DNA of 64,000 nt from Rhodococcus pseudokoreensis (GTDB lineage Bacteria; Actinomycetota; Actinomycetes; Mycobacteriales; Mycobacteriaceae): the NCBI RefSeq assembly GCF_017068395.1, contig NZ_CP070619.1, positions 1,550,001 to 1,614,000 on the forward strand, written 5' to 3'. This document shows positions 11,132 through 20,820 of this stretch, in pieces; the first letter of the stretch is position 1, and each line of letters opens with the position of its first letter. Made by a program: the position numbers and the translations under genes. The notes under the pieces are model-generated. The model saw only the letters and a list, made by a program, of their open reading frames with translations, did no database searches and was not told the DNA's origin.

Positions 11132-11542
11132 TCAGGCGATGAGATCCTCGCGTCCGGCGTCCTTGAGGTCCTGGATGTAGATCGGGAACAGGAACTTGGT
11201 GCTGGGCACGAGCTTGAGCACCTTCATGATCTGACCTTCGGCTTTGACGGTGCCCTTGGTGAGAGCCAGCGTCATGTTGACCTTGCCCTGCCAGAATTTG
11301 TTTGCGGTGTCGGAGCTCATTCGCAGGGTGGCGTTGGGCTCGACTCCGCCTTCGGCGACACTCGAATAGACCTTGTTGTTGGGCATATCGAGCACGACCT
11401 CACATTCGGGGTCGTGGCACGCGACGAGGAGAACGGCGCCGGTGGCGGTGAGCTTCGGGCCGAGCTTCTCGTCCAGGTACGCCTTCTCGAAAATGCCTCC
11501 GACGAAATTCCGCAGGTCGGTGGGGTCGGTGAATGCGGGCAT
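11132..11542 (-). CDS. SCP2 sterol-binding domain protein
   Basis: A 136-residue single-domain protein. Features are ECEVVLDMPNNKVYS, then TLRMSSDTANKFWQGKVNMTLALTKG followed by TVKAEGQIMKVLKL. The last part is the typical SCP2 closing strand and helix with a K/A-x-G-x-hydrophobic motif. The family binds hydrophobic ligands in an open cavity. It sits between a ferredoxin gene and the second SCP2-like gene on the same strand. Mycolate actinobacteria often place such proteins in steroid or lipid catabolic loci; an exact ligand cannot be read from sequence. Confidence 0.8.
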   Translation of the reverse strand: MPAFTDPTDLRNFVGGIFEKAYLDEKLGPKLTATGAVLLVACHDPECEVVLDMPNNKVYSSVAEGGVEPNATLRMSSDTANKFWQGKVNMTLALTKGTVKAEGQIMKVLKLVPSTKFLFPIYIQDLKDAGREDLIA

Positions 11543-11638
11543 TGTTCTCTGCTTTCTCTCTGATGGGTGTTACGTGAAAGGTGTGGGTCGGTGATTGCTC
11601 ATCGCAGTTCCCGACCATGAGATGTGGAGCCGGAGGGA

Positions 11639-11833
11639 TCAGTCAGCAAGCCGTAGCGCCGCGACCGGGCACAGTTTGACGGCCGTTTCAACCTTGGGAC
11701 GAAGACTCTCGGCCGGAGCGTCATCCAAGACAATCACCTCGTCGCCATCGTCGTTGAGGTCGAAGACCTCGGGGGCGGCGATGACACATTCGCCGTGCCC
11801 TTCGCATCCTTCATAGTCCACGACGATCTCCAT
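11639..11833 (-). CDS. [3Fe-4S] ferredoxin, P450-type
   Basis: A 64-residue acidic ferredoxin. Three cysteines are visible: Cys10 and Cys16 in GCEGHGEC, and the C-terminal Cys of KLCPVAAL. This is the three-cysteine arrangement of actinobacterial ferredoxins that donate electrons to P450s. The position of the missing fourth Cys is occupied by His/Gly. Possible partners in the window are the P450 at 1-722 or one outside it. ThcB and GcoA have their own dedicated reductases. It lies in the same minus-strand run as the SCP2 and PorA-like genes. Confidence 0.88.
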   Translation of the reverse strand: MEIVVDYEGCEGHGECVIAAPEVFDLNDDGDEVIVLDDAPAESLRPKVETAVKLCPVAALRLAD

Positions 11834-11952
11834 GGGTCTGTCTCCCTTCCTGCGAACCGGGGCTCAGCGGCTACCCCAAGCGATGGATAGATCCAGGTCA
11901 GCAAAGCTGCCTTCATGTCGGAGCGACGACAGGTTTCGGATCCGCTGCTCGG

Positions 11953-12987
11953 CTATCGAACCGACACGTTTTCCCGCGGCGCCGAAGACTGGGCGACTCC
12001 GCGCCGGCGGCCCCGAAGGATGCCGACGAGCAGTGCGAGAACGCCGAGGATCAGGAGAGCGATTGGCACGACCACACTGATCAGGTTCAACTGCATGCTC
12101 TGGGACTTGGCCGCAGCAGCGGCGTCGCTGATCGACTGGTCGTTGAGAGCGGTGTCGATGGCGAGGACGGGCATGACGGGCACCAACTGGCCGTCGATCT
12201 CGACATTCGCGATGATCTGCTGGTTCAGCTTCGCGTCGATGGGAGAGCCGAGGACCTGATCTGCAGCGAGGTCGATTCGGGTGACCGCGGTGTACGTGAA
12301 CGGCACTGGATCGGCGAGCTGCCCGAGAGCCCCACCGAGACTTTGCTGCACGTCCGCCGGAAGGAGCGGAGCCAGCGATCCGACGAGCGACTTGGGCAGC
12401 GCGGGAGGCAATGTCGCCACGATCGCGGGATCGCGCAGGGTCCCCTTGGCTTCCACCGTGTAATTGAGTACGTCGCGTCCGGAGACGGTACCCGGGTCGA
12501 CGTAGGTCATCGGAACCGTCGTTCTCGTTGCCGAATCGTAGTACTGGTAGTTCGCTGACGGGTTCGGGTGCAGTGGAAGAGCGATGGTCATCCCGCTGTG
12601 GGGTTCAACTCCCTCCCCGCGCGCGCCGTCCGCCGCATCCATCGTCTTGCGGTCGATGGCGTAGGTGTGGTTGGACGGCACCGAGAGTCCGGGTGCCGCG
12701 AGGGTGATGTCATCGTGAGCGAGCGCGGTGTCGCCGTCGGTGCTCGAGACGTAGATGTGCCGATCGATTGTCACCGGGACATCGGATGCGATCACGTTGG
12801 CGATATCGCCTGCTTGGAGCGCCTGAGCGTTGAGCAGCGTGCCGGTCCCCTCGTATACCGGGTTGACGTCAAGGTCTCCCGGCAACTTTGACAGCGAGGG
12901 CACTAGCACGAACCGCAGGAGGGCGGCCAGAGCGATGAACAGCACGCCGACTGCCACAAGGATTTTCGAAGAGCGTCTGACAAGCAT
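11953..12987 (-). CDS. PorA/DUF3068 family membrane protein
   Basis: A 344-residue protein with a transmembrane helix at each end (ILVAVGVLFIALAALLRFVLV and LISVVVPIALLILGVLALLVG) and a large beta-rich outside domain between. Motifs include LPGDLDVNPVYEGTG, DRHIYVSSTDGDTALAHDD and NYQYYDSATRTTVPM. These fit the mycolate-actinobacterial DUF3068 family, called PorA in Pfam. Members are envelope proteins; a porin role is not proven for most. ATG behind GAAGGACC. It is probably the first gene of the envelope block transcribed from the 13.0-kb intergenic region. Confidence 0.85.
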   Translation of the reverse strand: MLVRRSSKILVAVGVLFIALAALLRFVLVPSLSKLPGDLDVNPVYEGTGTLLNAQALQAGDIANVIASDVPVTIDRHIYVSSTDGDTALAHDDITLAAPGLSVPSNHTYAIDRKTMDAADGARGEGVEPHSGMTIALPLHPNPSANYQYYDSATRTTVPMTYVDPGTVSGRDVLNYTVEAKGTLRDPAIVATLPPALPKSLVGSLAPLLPADVQQSLGGALGQLADPVPFTYTAVTRIDLAADQVLGSPIDAKLNQQIIANVEIDGQLVPVMPVLAIDTALNDQSISDAAAAAKSQSMQLNLISVVVPIALLILGVLALLVGILRGRRRGVAQSSAPRENVSVR

Positions 12988-13452
12988 CGACCGGTCCTTC
13001 GTCTACTTGATCGGTGGGTGAGGATCTGCCCCTTGTCGCCCGCCTCGCTAATGGACCGACACTTGCGTGGCCGTGTCGATCGTCGAGGCGGTGCGCGGAT
13101 CGCCATCTATCGGTTCGCCGGGCAACCTCACTGTGGTCACCGCGGAACACTGCCCAGATGCCACCACGTCGGTCCAGGGCTATCCGCGTATCCTGATCAA
13201 TCGAACTGAAGCCGAGCGACGATGCCGTGATGCTGGACACAACAACCGGTTGCTTGTGACTGCGCGCACAGACCAATCCGCCGGGTTAACCAGCGCCTCT
13301 GTGATATCAATCCAGCGGTCCGGGACAATCACCACGGTACTGCCGAATTCTTCCCGACATCCTGGAGCCGGCGCCGTTCCGACACACAACCCCACACACT
13401 GAGTGCGGCAAGACCCACAGTGCTCCGATCTGGGAAGGTACGGAATCGTGTG
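12988..13452. promoter_or_regulatory. Divergent intergenic region
   Basis: About 465 bases between the minus-strand envelope/ferredoxin block and the plus-strand small DUF3263-like gene plus thiolase. It should carry promoters for both. No clear gene or long palindrome was seen. Confidence 0.4.
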
Positions 13453-13695
13453 ATGGACAGCTTTGACTCCGCGATCATCGAGTTCGCCTGCCGGTGGCTG
13501 CCATACGGCACGCCACCATCCGAGGAACTGCTCACCCGATTCGGCATGACACGTGAGCGGTACGGACGGCAGCTCGCGCGGATCCTCGATGATCACCCTT
13601 CGCGGATACCCCTTGAAACCCGGCGCAAGCTTTGGCTGCATCTCGCTGAGCGCCAAACGGTACCGCCCCAGGTGACGACCACTCCCGGTCTCTGA
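13453..13695 (+). CDS. Small DUF3263-like protein (paralogue A)
   Basis: An 80-residue protein. The core reads IIEFACRWLPYGTPPSEELLTRFGMTRERYGRQL, close to the DUF3263 pattern: aromatic-rich helix, YGG-type turn, FGMS/T-x-x-RYxQ recognition-like helix. Two paralogues lie at 18384-18629 and 45074-45301. The ATG at 13453 follows a GGGAAGG at long spacing; GTG one codon upstream is an alternative. DUF3263 proteins are small and presumed DNA-binding; no role is established. It precedes the thiolase by 69 bases and may be co-transcribed with it. Confidence 0.75.
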   Translation: MDSFDSAIIEFACRWLPYGTPPSEELLTRFGMTRERYGRQLARILDDHPSRIPLETRRKLWLHLAERQTVPPQVTTTPGL

Positions 13696-13764
13696 CACGG
13701 GCCTACACAAAGCGGTGGCAATCGACCGCTGCACGATCAAAACTGCTGATAAAGAAGGCTTTTC

Positions 13765-14946
13765 ATGAATTCTCCTGAACCGATCGTCGTAGTCGACGGC
13801 GCGAGGACCCCGATCGGCAGCTTCGGGGGCGCGTTCAAGGACGTGCCCGCCCACGAACTGGGTGCGACCGCCGCGAAGGCCGCACTGGACCGTGCCGGGG
13901 TGCCGGGCGGCGACATCGACGAGGTGGTGATGGGCTGCATCGGTCAGGTCGGGCCGGACGCCTACAACGCCCGCCGCGTGGCCCTGGCCGCGGGACTTCC
14001 GGAGAAGACCCCGGCGTACACCGTGAACCGGTTGTGTGGGTCGGGTCTGCAGGCGGTGTGGTCGGCGGCGCAGCAGATGCGCTGGGGTGGGGTGAACTTC
14101 GCCCTCGCCGGCGGCGACGAGAGCATGTCGCGGATGCCGTTCTACGACTTCTCCGCCCGCTCCGGCTACAAGCTCGGTGACCGCAAGCTGGTCGACGGCA
14201 CGGTCGCGATCCTCACCGACCCGTTCGGTGGCGTGCACATGGGCCGCACCGCCGAGGCCGTCGCCCGCAAGTACGACGTGAGCAGGCAGCAGCAGGACGA
14301 GTTCGCCGTCGAATCCCAGCGCCGCGCCGCCTCCGATGCGGCGAAGGCCGCGTTCGCCGAGGAGATCACCCCCGTCGAGATCGGCGGCCGGCGACCCAAG
14401 ACGGTCGACGTCGACGAGCACCCCAAGCCCGACACCACCCTCGAAACCCTCGCCAAGCTGCGGCCGGCGTTCGAGGAGGGCGGCTCGGTGACCGCCGGCA
14501 ACGCGTCCGGGATCAACGACGGCGCCGCGGCGCTGGTGCTGGCCACCGAGTCCGCGGCGCGGGACAAGGGCCTGACCGGGCTGGTGACACTCGAAGCGGT
14601 CGCGACGGCGGCGATGGACCCCGCGCTGATGGGATACGCCCCCGTCCTCGCGTTGCAGAACCTGTTCGAACAGACCGGGACCACCCCCGGCGACATCGAC
14701 GTGATCGAGCTGAACGAGGCATTCGCATCGCAGGCGGTCGCAGTGATCCGGGACGCGAAGCTCAGCCCGGAGAAGACCAACCCGTACGGCGGGGCGATCG
14801 CGCTGGGTCACCCGGTCGGGGCGACCGGGGCGATCCTGAGCCTGCGCATCGCGAAGGACATGGTGCGCCGCGACCTCGAACTCGGCATCGTCACCATGTG
14901 CATCGGCGGCGGCCAAGCCCTCGCCGCCCTCTTCCGCAGGATCTGA
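13765..14946 (+). CDS. Acetyl-CoA acetyltransferase (thiolase)
   Basis: A 393-residue type II thiolase with all catalytic elements: nucleophile Cys91 in NRLCGSGLQAV, NEAFASQ, the His motif GGAIALGHPVGATGA, and the C-terminal Cys in MCIGGGQ. It cleaves 3-oxoacyl-CoA with CoA, or condenses two acetyl-CoA. The GHPVG and GGDESMS segments are typical of degradative thiolases in actinobacteria. Its codon use is very GC-rich, like the meta-cleavage genes. A role in shortening alkyl side chains of aromatics, or with the split acetoacetyl-CoA synthetase, is possible but inferred. Confidence 0.93.
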   Translation: MNSPEPIVVVDGARTPIGSFGGAFKDVPAHELGATAAKAALDRAGVPGGDIDEVVMGCIGQVGPDAYNARRVALAAGLPEKTPAYTVNRLCGSGLQAVWSAAQQMRWGGVNFALAGGDESMSRMPFYDFSARSGYKLGDRKLVDGTVAILTDPFGGVHMGRTAEAVARKYDVSRQQQDEFAVESQRRAASDAAKAAFAEEITPVEIGGRRPKTVDVDEHPKPDTTLETLAKLRPAFEEGGSVTAGNASGINDGAAALVLATESAARDKGLTGLVTLEAVATAAMDPALMGYAPVLALQNLFEQTGTTPGDIDVIELNEAFASQAVAVIRDAKLSPEKTNPYGGAIALGHPVGATGAILSLRIAKDMVRRDLELGIVTMCIGGGQALAALFRRI

Positions 14947-14983
14947 AACTTCGAAGCACCGTCGCGTCGCGCAGCGCACATCG

Positions 14984-15838
14984 TCACTGCACGGCGACCG
15001 TCGCTCCGGCCAGCACTCGGTGGGCGTGGGTGTAGAGGTTCATGGTGGTGCCGCGGAGGAATCCGATGAGGGTGAGTCCGGTGTCGTGGGCGAGGTCGAT
15101 CGCCAGCGACGACGGCGCGGACACCGCCGCGAGGATCGGGATCCCGGCCATCACCGCCTTCTGCGCCAACTCGAACGACGCCCGACCACTGACGAGCAGC
15201 ACCGTCCCGCGCAGCGGGACCCGGTCCTGTTCGGTGGCCCACCCGATCAGCTTGTCGACCGCGTTGTGCCTGCCGACGTCCTCCTTGACCGCGAGCAGTT
15301 CCCCGGATCGGCTGAACAACCCCGCCGCATGCAGACCCCCGGTGGTGTCGAACACCTTCTGCGCCGCCCGCAACCGGTCCGGCAACTCGGCGATGGTCGC
15401 CGCCTCCACCCGCACCGTGTCCGTGGTGGGGGAATGCCGGGTCCGTTGCCGGATCGCGTCGAGGGACGCCTTCCCGCACACCCCGCACGAGGACGTGGTG
15501 TAGAAGTTGCGTTCGATCCCGGTGTCGGGCAGGAACACTCCCGGCGCCAGGTCCACATCCAGTACGTTGTAGGTGTTGACGCCGTGCTCGTCGACACTGT
15601 TGCAGTACCGTATCGACGCAATATCGGCGCGCCCGGTGATGATGCCCTCGGTCAGTAGGAATCCCTGCGCCAATTCCACATCCGAGCCGGGGGTGCGCAT
15701 CGTCACCGCCAACGGTGTGCCGTTCACCCGGATTTCGAGGGGTTCCTCGACGACCGCGGTGTCGACGCGGGTGCGCCGCTGCTCACCGTCGATGCGGGTG
15801 AGAGGACGTCGCGTCGTTACTCGGGCCACTGCGACCAC
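14984..15838 (-). CDS. fdhD: Formate dehydrogenase accessory sulfurtransferase FdhD
   Basis: A 284-residue protein with the FdhD CxxC site [13 protein letters not shown], and later [15 protein letters not shown] and [13 protein letters not shown]. FdhD transfers sulfur to the molybdenum cofactor, which formate dehydrogenases need for activity. GTG start near GGCGAGG. It lies downstream of the FdhF-like gene on the same strand and would mature that enzyme. Confidence 0.95.
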   Translation of the reverse strand: MVAVARVTTRRPLTRIDGEQRRTRVDTAVVEEPLEIRVNGTPLAVTMRTPGSDVELAQGFLLTEGIITGRADIASIRYCNSVDEHGVNTYNVLDVDLAPGVFLPDTGIERNFYTTSSCGVCGKASLDAIRQRTRHSPTTDTVRVEAATIAELPDRLRAAQKVFDTTGGLHAAGLFSRSGELLAVKEDVGRHNAVDKLIGWATEQDRVPLRGTVLLVSGRASFELAQKAVMAGIPILAAVSAPSSLAIDLAHDTGLTLIGFLRGTTMNLYTHAHRVLAGATVAVQ

Positions 15839-16029
15839 CTCGCCGGCGCCGGTCGACTACAGACCCTGTCGTTGGCATCCTTCCGTGTGCCAGAAGGTGA
15901 ATCGAAGCGGGGAGGGCGGCGTCCGACGTTGCGGACGAACAGGTAGATGAACGCCGCGAACGCGTGCAGAAGCAGAGACAGCACGAATTGCCCTCCTCGA
16001 AGACCCCATCGTTGCCAGAAGTCCCGCAT
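15817..16029 (-). CDS. Small single-helix membrane protein between fdhF-like and fdhD
   Basis: A predicted 70-residue product. It begins [19 protein letters not shown], continues with a hydrophobic helix ([14 protein letters not shown]) and ends with a basic, proline-containing tail. The ATG lies eight bases after the stop of the FdhF-like gene, and the 3' end overlaps the start of fdhD by 22 bases. That arrangement suits a coupled operon gene, but no clear ribosome site is seen. It could anchor the soluble molybdoenzyme; that is a guess. The frame might also be chance. Confidence 0.4.
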   Translation of the reverse strand: MRDFWQRWGLRGGQFVLSLLLHAFAAFIYLFVRNVGRRPPRFDSPSGTRKDANDRVCSRPAPARWSQWPE

Positions 16030-16037
16030 TGCTGAAC

Positions 16038-18338
16038 TCAGCCCCGCTTCTCGAGGCGGATCGTGACCGCCTTCGACACCGGCGTGTTCGACTTGCGCGC
16101 AACATGATCGAGCGGGATCAGCGGATTCGTCTCCGGATAATAGGCGGCCACATTCCCCTGTGGGGTCGGGTAGGGCACCAACCGGAAATCCTCCGCCCGC
16201 CGCTCCTCCACACCACCGTCGGCCGTCGTCCATTCGGAGACCAGGTCCACCCGATCCCCCGCCGCGTACCCGAACGACTCCAGGTCCTCGGCGCTGATGA
16301 ACAGCACCCGCCGACCACCCTTCACGCCGCGGTAGCGGTCGTCGAGACCGTAGATGGTGGTGTTGTACTGATCATGACTGCGCATGGTCTGCAGGATCAG
16401 CCTCCCCGCCGGCACCGGCAGCCACGACAACTCACTGACCGTGAAATTGGCCTTCCCCGTATTCGTCACGAACCGGCGCTCGTCCCGCGGGGGGTGCGGC
16501 AACCCGAACCCGTCCGGCCGGCGCACCTTCCGGTTGAAGTCCTCGAACCCCGGGATCACCCGGGCAATGGAATCCCGGATCCGGTCGTAGTCGGCGGTGA
16601 ACTCCGCCCACGGCACCGAATGCTCCGGCCCGAACAACGCCTGCGCGATCCCGCAGACGATCGCGACCTCACTACGCAACTGGTCACCGGCCGGGGGCAG
16701 GCTGCCGCGGGAGAGGTGCACCATCGACATCGAATCCTCGACACTGACCTGCTGCTTGCGGCCGGCCTGGACGTCCTTGTCGGTGCGGCCCAGCGACGGC
16801 AGGATCAGTGCGGACTGCCCGGTCACCAAATGGGAGCGGTTCAGTTTCGTCGACACCTGCACCGTCAACGCACACCGGCGCAGCGCGGCCTCGGTGGTCT
16901 CGGTGTCCGGGGTCGCGGAGACGAAGTTGCCGCCCATCCCGACAAACACCGACGCCTTCCCGTCGCGCATCGCCCGGATCGAATCGACCGCATCGAACCC
17001 GTGCCGACGCGGCGACCGGATACCGAACTCGGTATCCAGGGCGGTCAGGAACGCTTCGGGCATCTTCTCCCAGATGCCCATCGTCCGGTCACCCTGCACG
17101 TTCGAGTGGCCGCGCACCGGGCACACCCCGGCGCCCGGTTTGCCGATCATCCCCTGCAGCAGCAGCAGGTTCACCGCGTCCTGGATGGTCGCGACCCCGT
17201 GGGTCTGCTGGGTCAATCCCATCGCCCAGCAGATGATGGTCTTCTCCGATCCGATCAACGCGTCCGCGGTGGCCCGGATCTGCTCGAGCGTCAACCCGGT
17301 CGCCTCCACTACGGTGCCGAGATCGACCCGCCGCAGGTGCGCCGCGCACTCCTCGAACCCGGCGGTGTGCCGGTCGATGAACTCCCGATCCAGCACGGTG
17401 CCCGGTGCCGCGTCCTCGGCCTCGAGCAGCAACCGGCCCAGGCCTTGGAACAACGCCTGGTCGCCGCCGATCCGGATCTGCAGGAACTCGTCCGCGATCT
17501 GCACCCCGTCGCCGACGACGCCGTGCACCTTCTGCGGGTCCTTGAACCGCAACAGTCCGGCCTCCGGGAGCGGGTTGATCGCGATGACCGTCGCGCCGTT
17601 GCCCTTCGCCTTCTCCAGCGTCGAGAGCATCCGCGGATGATTGGTCCCCGGGTTCTGCCCGGCGATCAGGATCAGGTCGGCGTTCTCGATGTCGGGGACC
17701 GACACCGACCCCTTCCCGATCCCGATCGTCTCCACCAACGCCGACCCCGACGATTCGTGGCACATGTTCGAACAGTCCGGCAGGTTGTTCGTCCCGAACG
17801 CCCGGATCATCAACTGATACACGAACGCCGCCTCATTACTGGTGCGCCCGGAGGTGTAGAACACCGCCTCATCCGGCGACGCCAGAGCGCGCAGTTCCCC
17901 GGCGATCAGCGCGAACGCCGCGTCCCACCCGATCGGCTCGTAATGCGTGGCCCCCGGCAGCAGGACCATCGGATGCGTCAACCGGCCCTGCTGCCCCAGC
18001 CAGAACTCGGTGCGACCCAGCAGATCCGCCACCGAATGCTCGGCGAAGAACTCCGGTGTCACGGTGCGGGTGGTGGCCTCCTCGGCGACCGCCTTCGCGC
18101 CGTTCTCACAGAACTCCGCGTGCTTGCGGTGCCCGGGGGTTTCCGGCCACGCGCAGCCCGGGCAGTCGAATCCCTGCCGCTGATTCAGCTTCATCAGGGT
18201 CCGGGCCATACGCACCGGACCCATCTGCTCCAGTCCGCGCTTGAGCGAGACCAACACCGCAGGAACACCTGCCGCATAGGACTTCTCGTGCGTGACGACG
18301 ACATCGTCCTCGTCGATTTCATGAATGTCGTAGGGCAT
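16038..18338 (-). CDS. FdhF/YdeP-type molybdopterin oxidoreductase (formate dehydrogenase-like)
   Basis: A 766-residue molybdopterin enzyme. Visible parts are DCPGCAWPE with a later EFCENG near the N-terminus, YTSGRTSNEAAF, the cofactor-site segment DCSNMCHESSGSAL, AGQNPGTNHPRM, MGLTQQTHGV, GVCPVRGHSNVQGDRTMGI and a C-terminal dinucleotide-binding domain (RSHDQYNTTIYG). The family includes actinobacterial NAD-independent formate dehydrogenases and E. coli YdeP; electron acceptors are often unknown. FdhD just downstream supports formate oxidation. It would turn formate from formaldehyde or formyl-tetrahydrofolate into CO2, the natural end of the O-demethylation routes in this window. Confidence 0.88.
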   Translation of the reverse strand: MPYDIHEIDEDDVVVTHEKSYAAGVPAVLVSLKRGLEQMGPVRMARTLMKLNQRQGFDCPGCAWPETPGHRKHAEFCENGAKAVAEEATTRTVTPEFFAEHSVADLLGRTEFWLGQQGRLTHPMVLLPGATHYEPIGWDAAFALIAGELRALASPDEAVFYTSGRTSNEAAFVYQLMIRAFGTNNLPDCSNMCHESSGSALVETIGIGKGSVSVPDIENADLILIAGQNPGTNHPRMLSTLEKAKGNGATVIAINPLPEAGLLRFKDPQKVHGVVGDGVQIADEFLQIRIGGDQALFQGLGRLLLEAEDAAPGTVLDREFIDRHTAGFEECAAHLRRVDLGTVVEATGLTLEQIRATADALIGSEKTIICWAMGLTQQTHGVATIQDAVNLLLLQGMIGKPGAGVCPVRGHSNVQGDRTMGIWEKMPEAFLTALDTEFGIRSPRRHGFDAVDSIRAMRDGKASVFVGMGGNFVSATPDTETTEAALRRCALTVQVSTKLNRSHLVTGQSALILPSLGRTDKDVQAGRKQQVSVEDSMSMVHLSRGSLPPAGDQLRSEVAIVCGIAQALFGPEHSVPWAEFTADYDRIRDSIARVIPGFEDFNRKVRRPDGFGLPHPPRDERRFVTNTGKANFTVSELSWLPVPAGRLILQTMRSHDQYNTTIYGLDDRYRGVKGGRRVLFISAEDLESFGYAAGDRVDLVSEWTTADGGVEERRAEDFRLVPYPTPQGNVAAYYPETNPLIPLDHVARKSNTPVSKAVTIRLEKRG

Positions 18339-18383
18339 TGCAGTGCTTTCGTCGAGGTTGATAAGTATGTGGGACTGGATTAG

Positions 18384-18629
18384 CTAATGCCCGACGAAAC
18401 TATTCGAACGCCTTCTCCGTTCGCGCCTTTCCACGAGCTGGCCGCGCAAGGCGATCCGGACATCCGGCGACAGGTGACGCGACGCCACCTTCTCGAGAAT
18501 CTCGCGAAGGTGCTGGTCGTACCTGAGTTCCGTCATTCCGAAGTCGATCCAGATTTCGTCGGATGGAGGTCCGCCATACGGCAGCCACCGACACGCGACC
18601 TCGAGGATTGCTGGATCGAGACCTTCCAC
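18384..18629 (-). CDS. Small DUF3263-like protein (paralogue B)
   Basis: An 81-residue protein with core AILEVACRWLPYGGPPSDEI followed by DFGMTELRYDQHLREIL, clearly related to 13453-13695. I place the start at the GTG six bases after AGGAGG; the open frame continues upstream without a good start. The C-terminus is strongly basic (ERRERRRRSN), as expected for nucleic-acid binding. It sits 45 bases upstream of the FdhF-like gene, on the same strand, as a possible cis-located regulator. Confidence 0.75.
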   Translation of the reverse strand: MEGLDPAILEVACRWLPYGGPPSDEIWIDFGMTELRYDQHLREILEKVASRHLSPDVRIALRGQLVERRERRRRSNSFVGH

Positions 18630-18765
18630 GATCACCCTCCTGCACTCAACCTGCGAACGACTCGATTTGCCATTCAGCTTTGGCGATGATGCCGTGTATG
18701 GCGTCGTCGTGACGGTGTTGTCGGCATGGTTGAACACACAGGGTGGGGTATCGCGGCGAAGTCGA

Positions 18766-19722
18766 CTAATCGGGACGAATCGCGATCCCGATGTCTGTGT
18801 GGTCGACCCGCGACGCTCGAGACCGCTTTGTTGGGCCTGGCGGACGTGGGGCGTTTCGCACTTTCTCTGCCACGCGGAGCGCGTCCAAAGTGCCGGAAAC
18901 GTCGTGCACACGCACACCCCACGCGCCACGGTGTGCCGCGAGAGCGGAGATGACTGCGGTGGCGGTGTCACGGCCCACGGTGGGGCGGTTCTGGCCATCT
19001 TCTCCGAGTAGTGCACCGAGGAAACGTTTTCGGGACGCTCCGATGAGAACCGGGTACCCAAGTGCGCACAGTCGAGGGAGATGGGTCAACAGCGCCCAGT
19101 TGTCGTCACTGCTCTTGCCGAAACCCAGGCCAGGATCGACGATCACCGATTCCGGAGAGACGCCCGCGGCGAGCGCGCGAGAAACCATCGCGTCGAGGTC
19201 GTAGAGGACTTCGGTGACGATGTCGCACGGCCGTGGCCGCCCCGAGTCCGACATGCTGTGCCAGTGGTTGATGATCAGTCGAACGCCGGTTTCTGCTGCA
19301 ACGTCAAACATTTCCGGGTCCGCGCCACCACCGGACACGTCGTTGATGTAAGTGGCGCCGGCGCGGACTGCTGCCGCGGCGGTATCTGCTCGCATCGTGT
19401 CGACGCTGATCGTGACACCGCGCGCAGCCAGGTCCTCGACGACGGGGATCACTCGGGCCCGCTCGACCTTCCCCGGTACTCGTTGTGCCTCGGGGCGGGT
19501 GGATTCACCACCGACATCGACCACGTGTGCGCCCGCGCGGTGCAGGCGGAGTCCGTGTGCGACGGCCGCGGATCGGTCGAGAAACCGACCCCCGTCGGAG
19601 AAGGAATCGGAGGTGACGTTGAGGATGCCGACCGCGGTTGTCCCGACCGGTTGGGCGCCAGTGGTAGTGGTGGAGTGGGGTGTGTGCGGGTTGGCGAATC
19701 GCGGCGAACAGGATCGGCTCAT
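18766..19722 (-). CDS. folP: Dihydropteroate synthase
   Basis: A 318-residue protein with [18 protein letters not shown] at the N-terminus, [55 protein letters not shown] and a C-terminal RVHDVSGT. These are the classical DHPS motifs for joining p-aminobenzoate to the pterin diphosphate in folate synthesis. ATG overlaps the folD stop (ATGA). A folP in tandem with folD, away from the usual folate operon, suggests an accessory copy that raises tetrahydrofolate supply for the LigM-like demethylase. That link is inference. Confidence 0.93.
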   Translation of the reverse strand: MSRSCSPRFANPHTPHSTTTTGAQPVGTTAVGILNVTSDSFSDGGRFLDRSAAVAHGLRLHRAGAHVVDVGGESTRPEAQRVPGKVERARVIPVVEDLAARGVTISVDTMRADTAAAAVRAGATYINDVSGGGADPEMFDVAAETGVRLIINHWHSMSDSGRPRPCDIVTEVLYDLDAMVSRALAAGVSPESVIVDPGLGFGKSSDDNWALLTHLPRLCALGYPVLIGASRKRFLGALLGEDGQNRPTVGRDTATAVISALAAHRGAWGVRVHDVSGTLDALRVAEKVRNAPRPPGPTKRSRASRVDHTDIGIAIRPD

Positions 19723-20603
19723 CGTGCCGGGAATGCTCGTTCGGCGGCTTCGACGATGTTGACCAACAGCATCGCGCGGGTCATCGGGCCGACACCGCCG
19801 GGCATCGGGGTGAGGTGGCCGGCGATCCCCCAGGCGTTGGGGGCGATGTCGCCGATGATGCCGTTCTCGGTTCGTGTGATGCCCACATCGAGGACCGCGG
19901 CGCCCGGTTTGATGTCGGAGCCGTCGATCAGGGCTGCGCTGCCGGCCGCGCCGACGACGATGTCCGCCTCGCGCAGGTGCTTGCGTAGGTCGCGGGTTCC
20001 TCGGTTGCACAGGGTGACCGTCGCATTCTCTGATTCTCGGGTGAGGAGAAGGCCGAGGGGACGCCCGACGGTGATGCCGCAGCCGACGACGACGACCTCG
20101 GCCCCGTCGAGCGGAACACTGTACCGGCGGAGGAGTTCGACGATGCCCCGGGGCGTGCACGGGAGTGGTCCCGGGGCTCCGAGAACCAGTCGGCCGAGGT
20201 TGACTGGGTGCAGGCCGTCGGCGTCCTTGTCCGGATCGATCCGCTCGAGGAGCGCGGTGCGGTCGACGTGCGCGGGCACCGGGAGTTGCACGATGTATCC
20301 GGTGCACGCCGGCTCGCTGTTGAGGTCGTCGAGTGCGGCGAGGGCGTCGGCGGTGCTCGCGCCGGCCGGAAGGGTGATCTTGAACGAGGACACACCGATC
20401 TCGGCGCAGTCCCGGTGCTTGCCGGCGACATAGGCCCTGCTGGCCGGGTCCTCGCCGATCAGGACCGTCCCGAGTCCGGTCGCGACCTGCCGAGCGGCCA
20501 GTGCCGATACTCGTTCGGTCAGCTCACGGCGGATGTCCTTGGCTGTTGCCTTGCCGTCGAGTACCACCGTCGGCTCGGTCATCGTGGACGAGAGTGCGCT
20601 CAC
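19719..20603 (-). CDS. folD: Methylene-tetrahydrofolate dehydrogenase/cyclohydrolase FolD
   Basis: A 294-residue protein. Motifs are [17 protein letters not shown] with the catalytic Lys, [12 protein letters not shown], the [11 protein letters not shown] block, [11 protein letters not shown], the NADP-site [14 protein letters not shown], and a C-terminal [15 protein letters not shown]. It interconverts methylene-, methenyl- and formyl-tetrahydrofolate. I chose the GTG at 20603, eight bases after GAAAGGGG. An ATG at 20582 gives 287 residues and is possible. It overlaps folP and would carry C1 units toward PurU (32861-33721). Confidence 0.93.
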   Translation of the reverse strand: MSALSSTMTEPTVVLDGKATAKDIRRELTERVSALAARQVATGLGTVLIGEDPASRAYVAGKHRDCAEIGVSSFKITLPAGASTADALAALDDLNSEPACTGYIVQLPVPAHVDRTALLERIDPDKDADGLHPVNLGRLVLGAPGPLPCTPRGIVELLRRYSVPLDGAEVVVVGCGITVGRPLGLLLTRESENATVTLCNRGTRDLRKHLREADIVVGAAGSAALIDGSDIKPGAAVLDVGITRTENGIIGDIAPNAWGIAGHLTPMPGGVGPMTRAMLLVNIVEAAERAFPAR

Positions 20604-20820
20604 CGAACATGCCCCTTTCGAGAGAGTGACGCAGGAGGTCGTGGATGACGCGTCCTGCGGAAGGCGTGCGTGTCGCGGCGCCTGCTTCGCTGTCAACGCT
20701 AAGGGGGCCCGCACTCGTTCGGCAGTGGCGTCCGACAGGAAAAACCTGCCGATCGCGGCGGGCAGCACTAGGTCAATTGACGCGCCGCCCGCCGCCTCGA
20801 CTGTTCCGTGGCGTCCTACC

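Noticed and set aside
13180..14979. 599-codon minus-strand frame over the thiolase
   Set aside because: It is antisense to a thiolase with all catalytic motifs; no domain on the minus strand.
16029..18383. 784-codon plus-strand frame
   Set aside because: It lies exactly antisense to the FdhF-like molybdoenzyme and its translation is His/Arg/Pro-rich without any family pattern.
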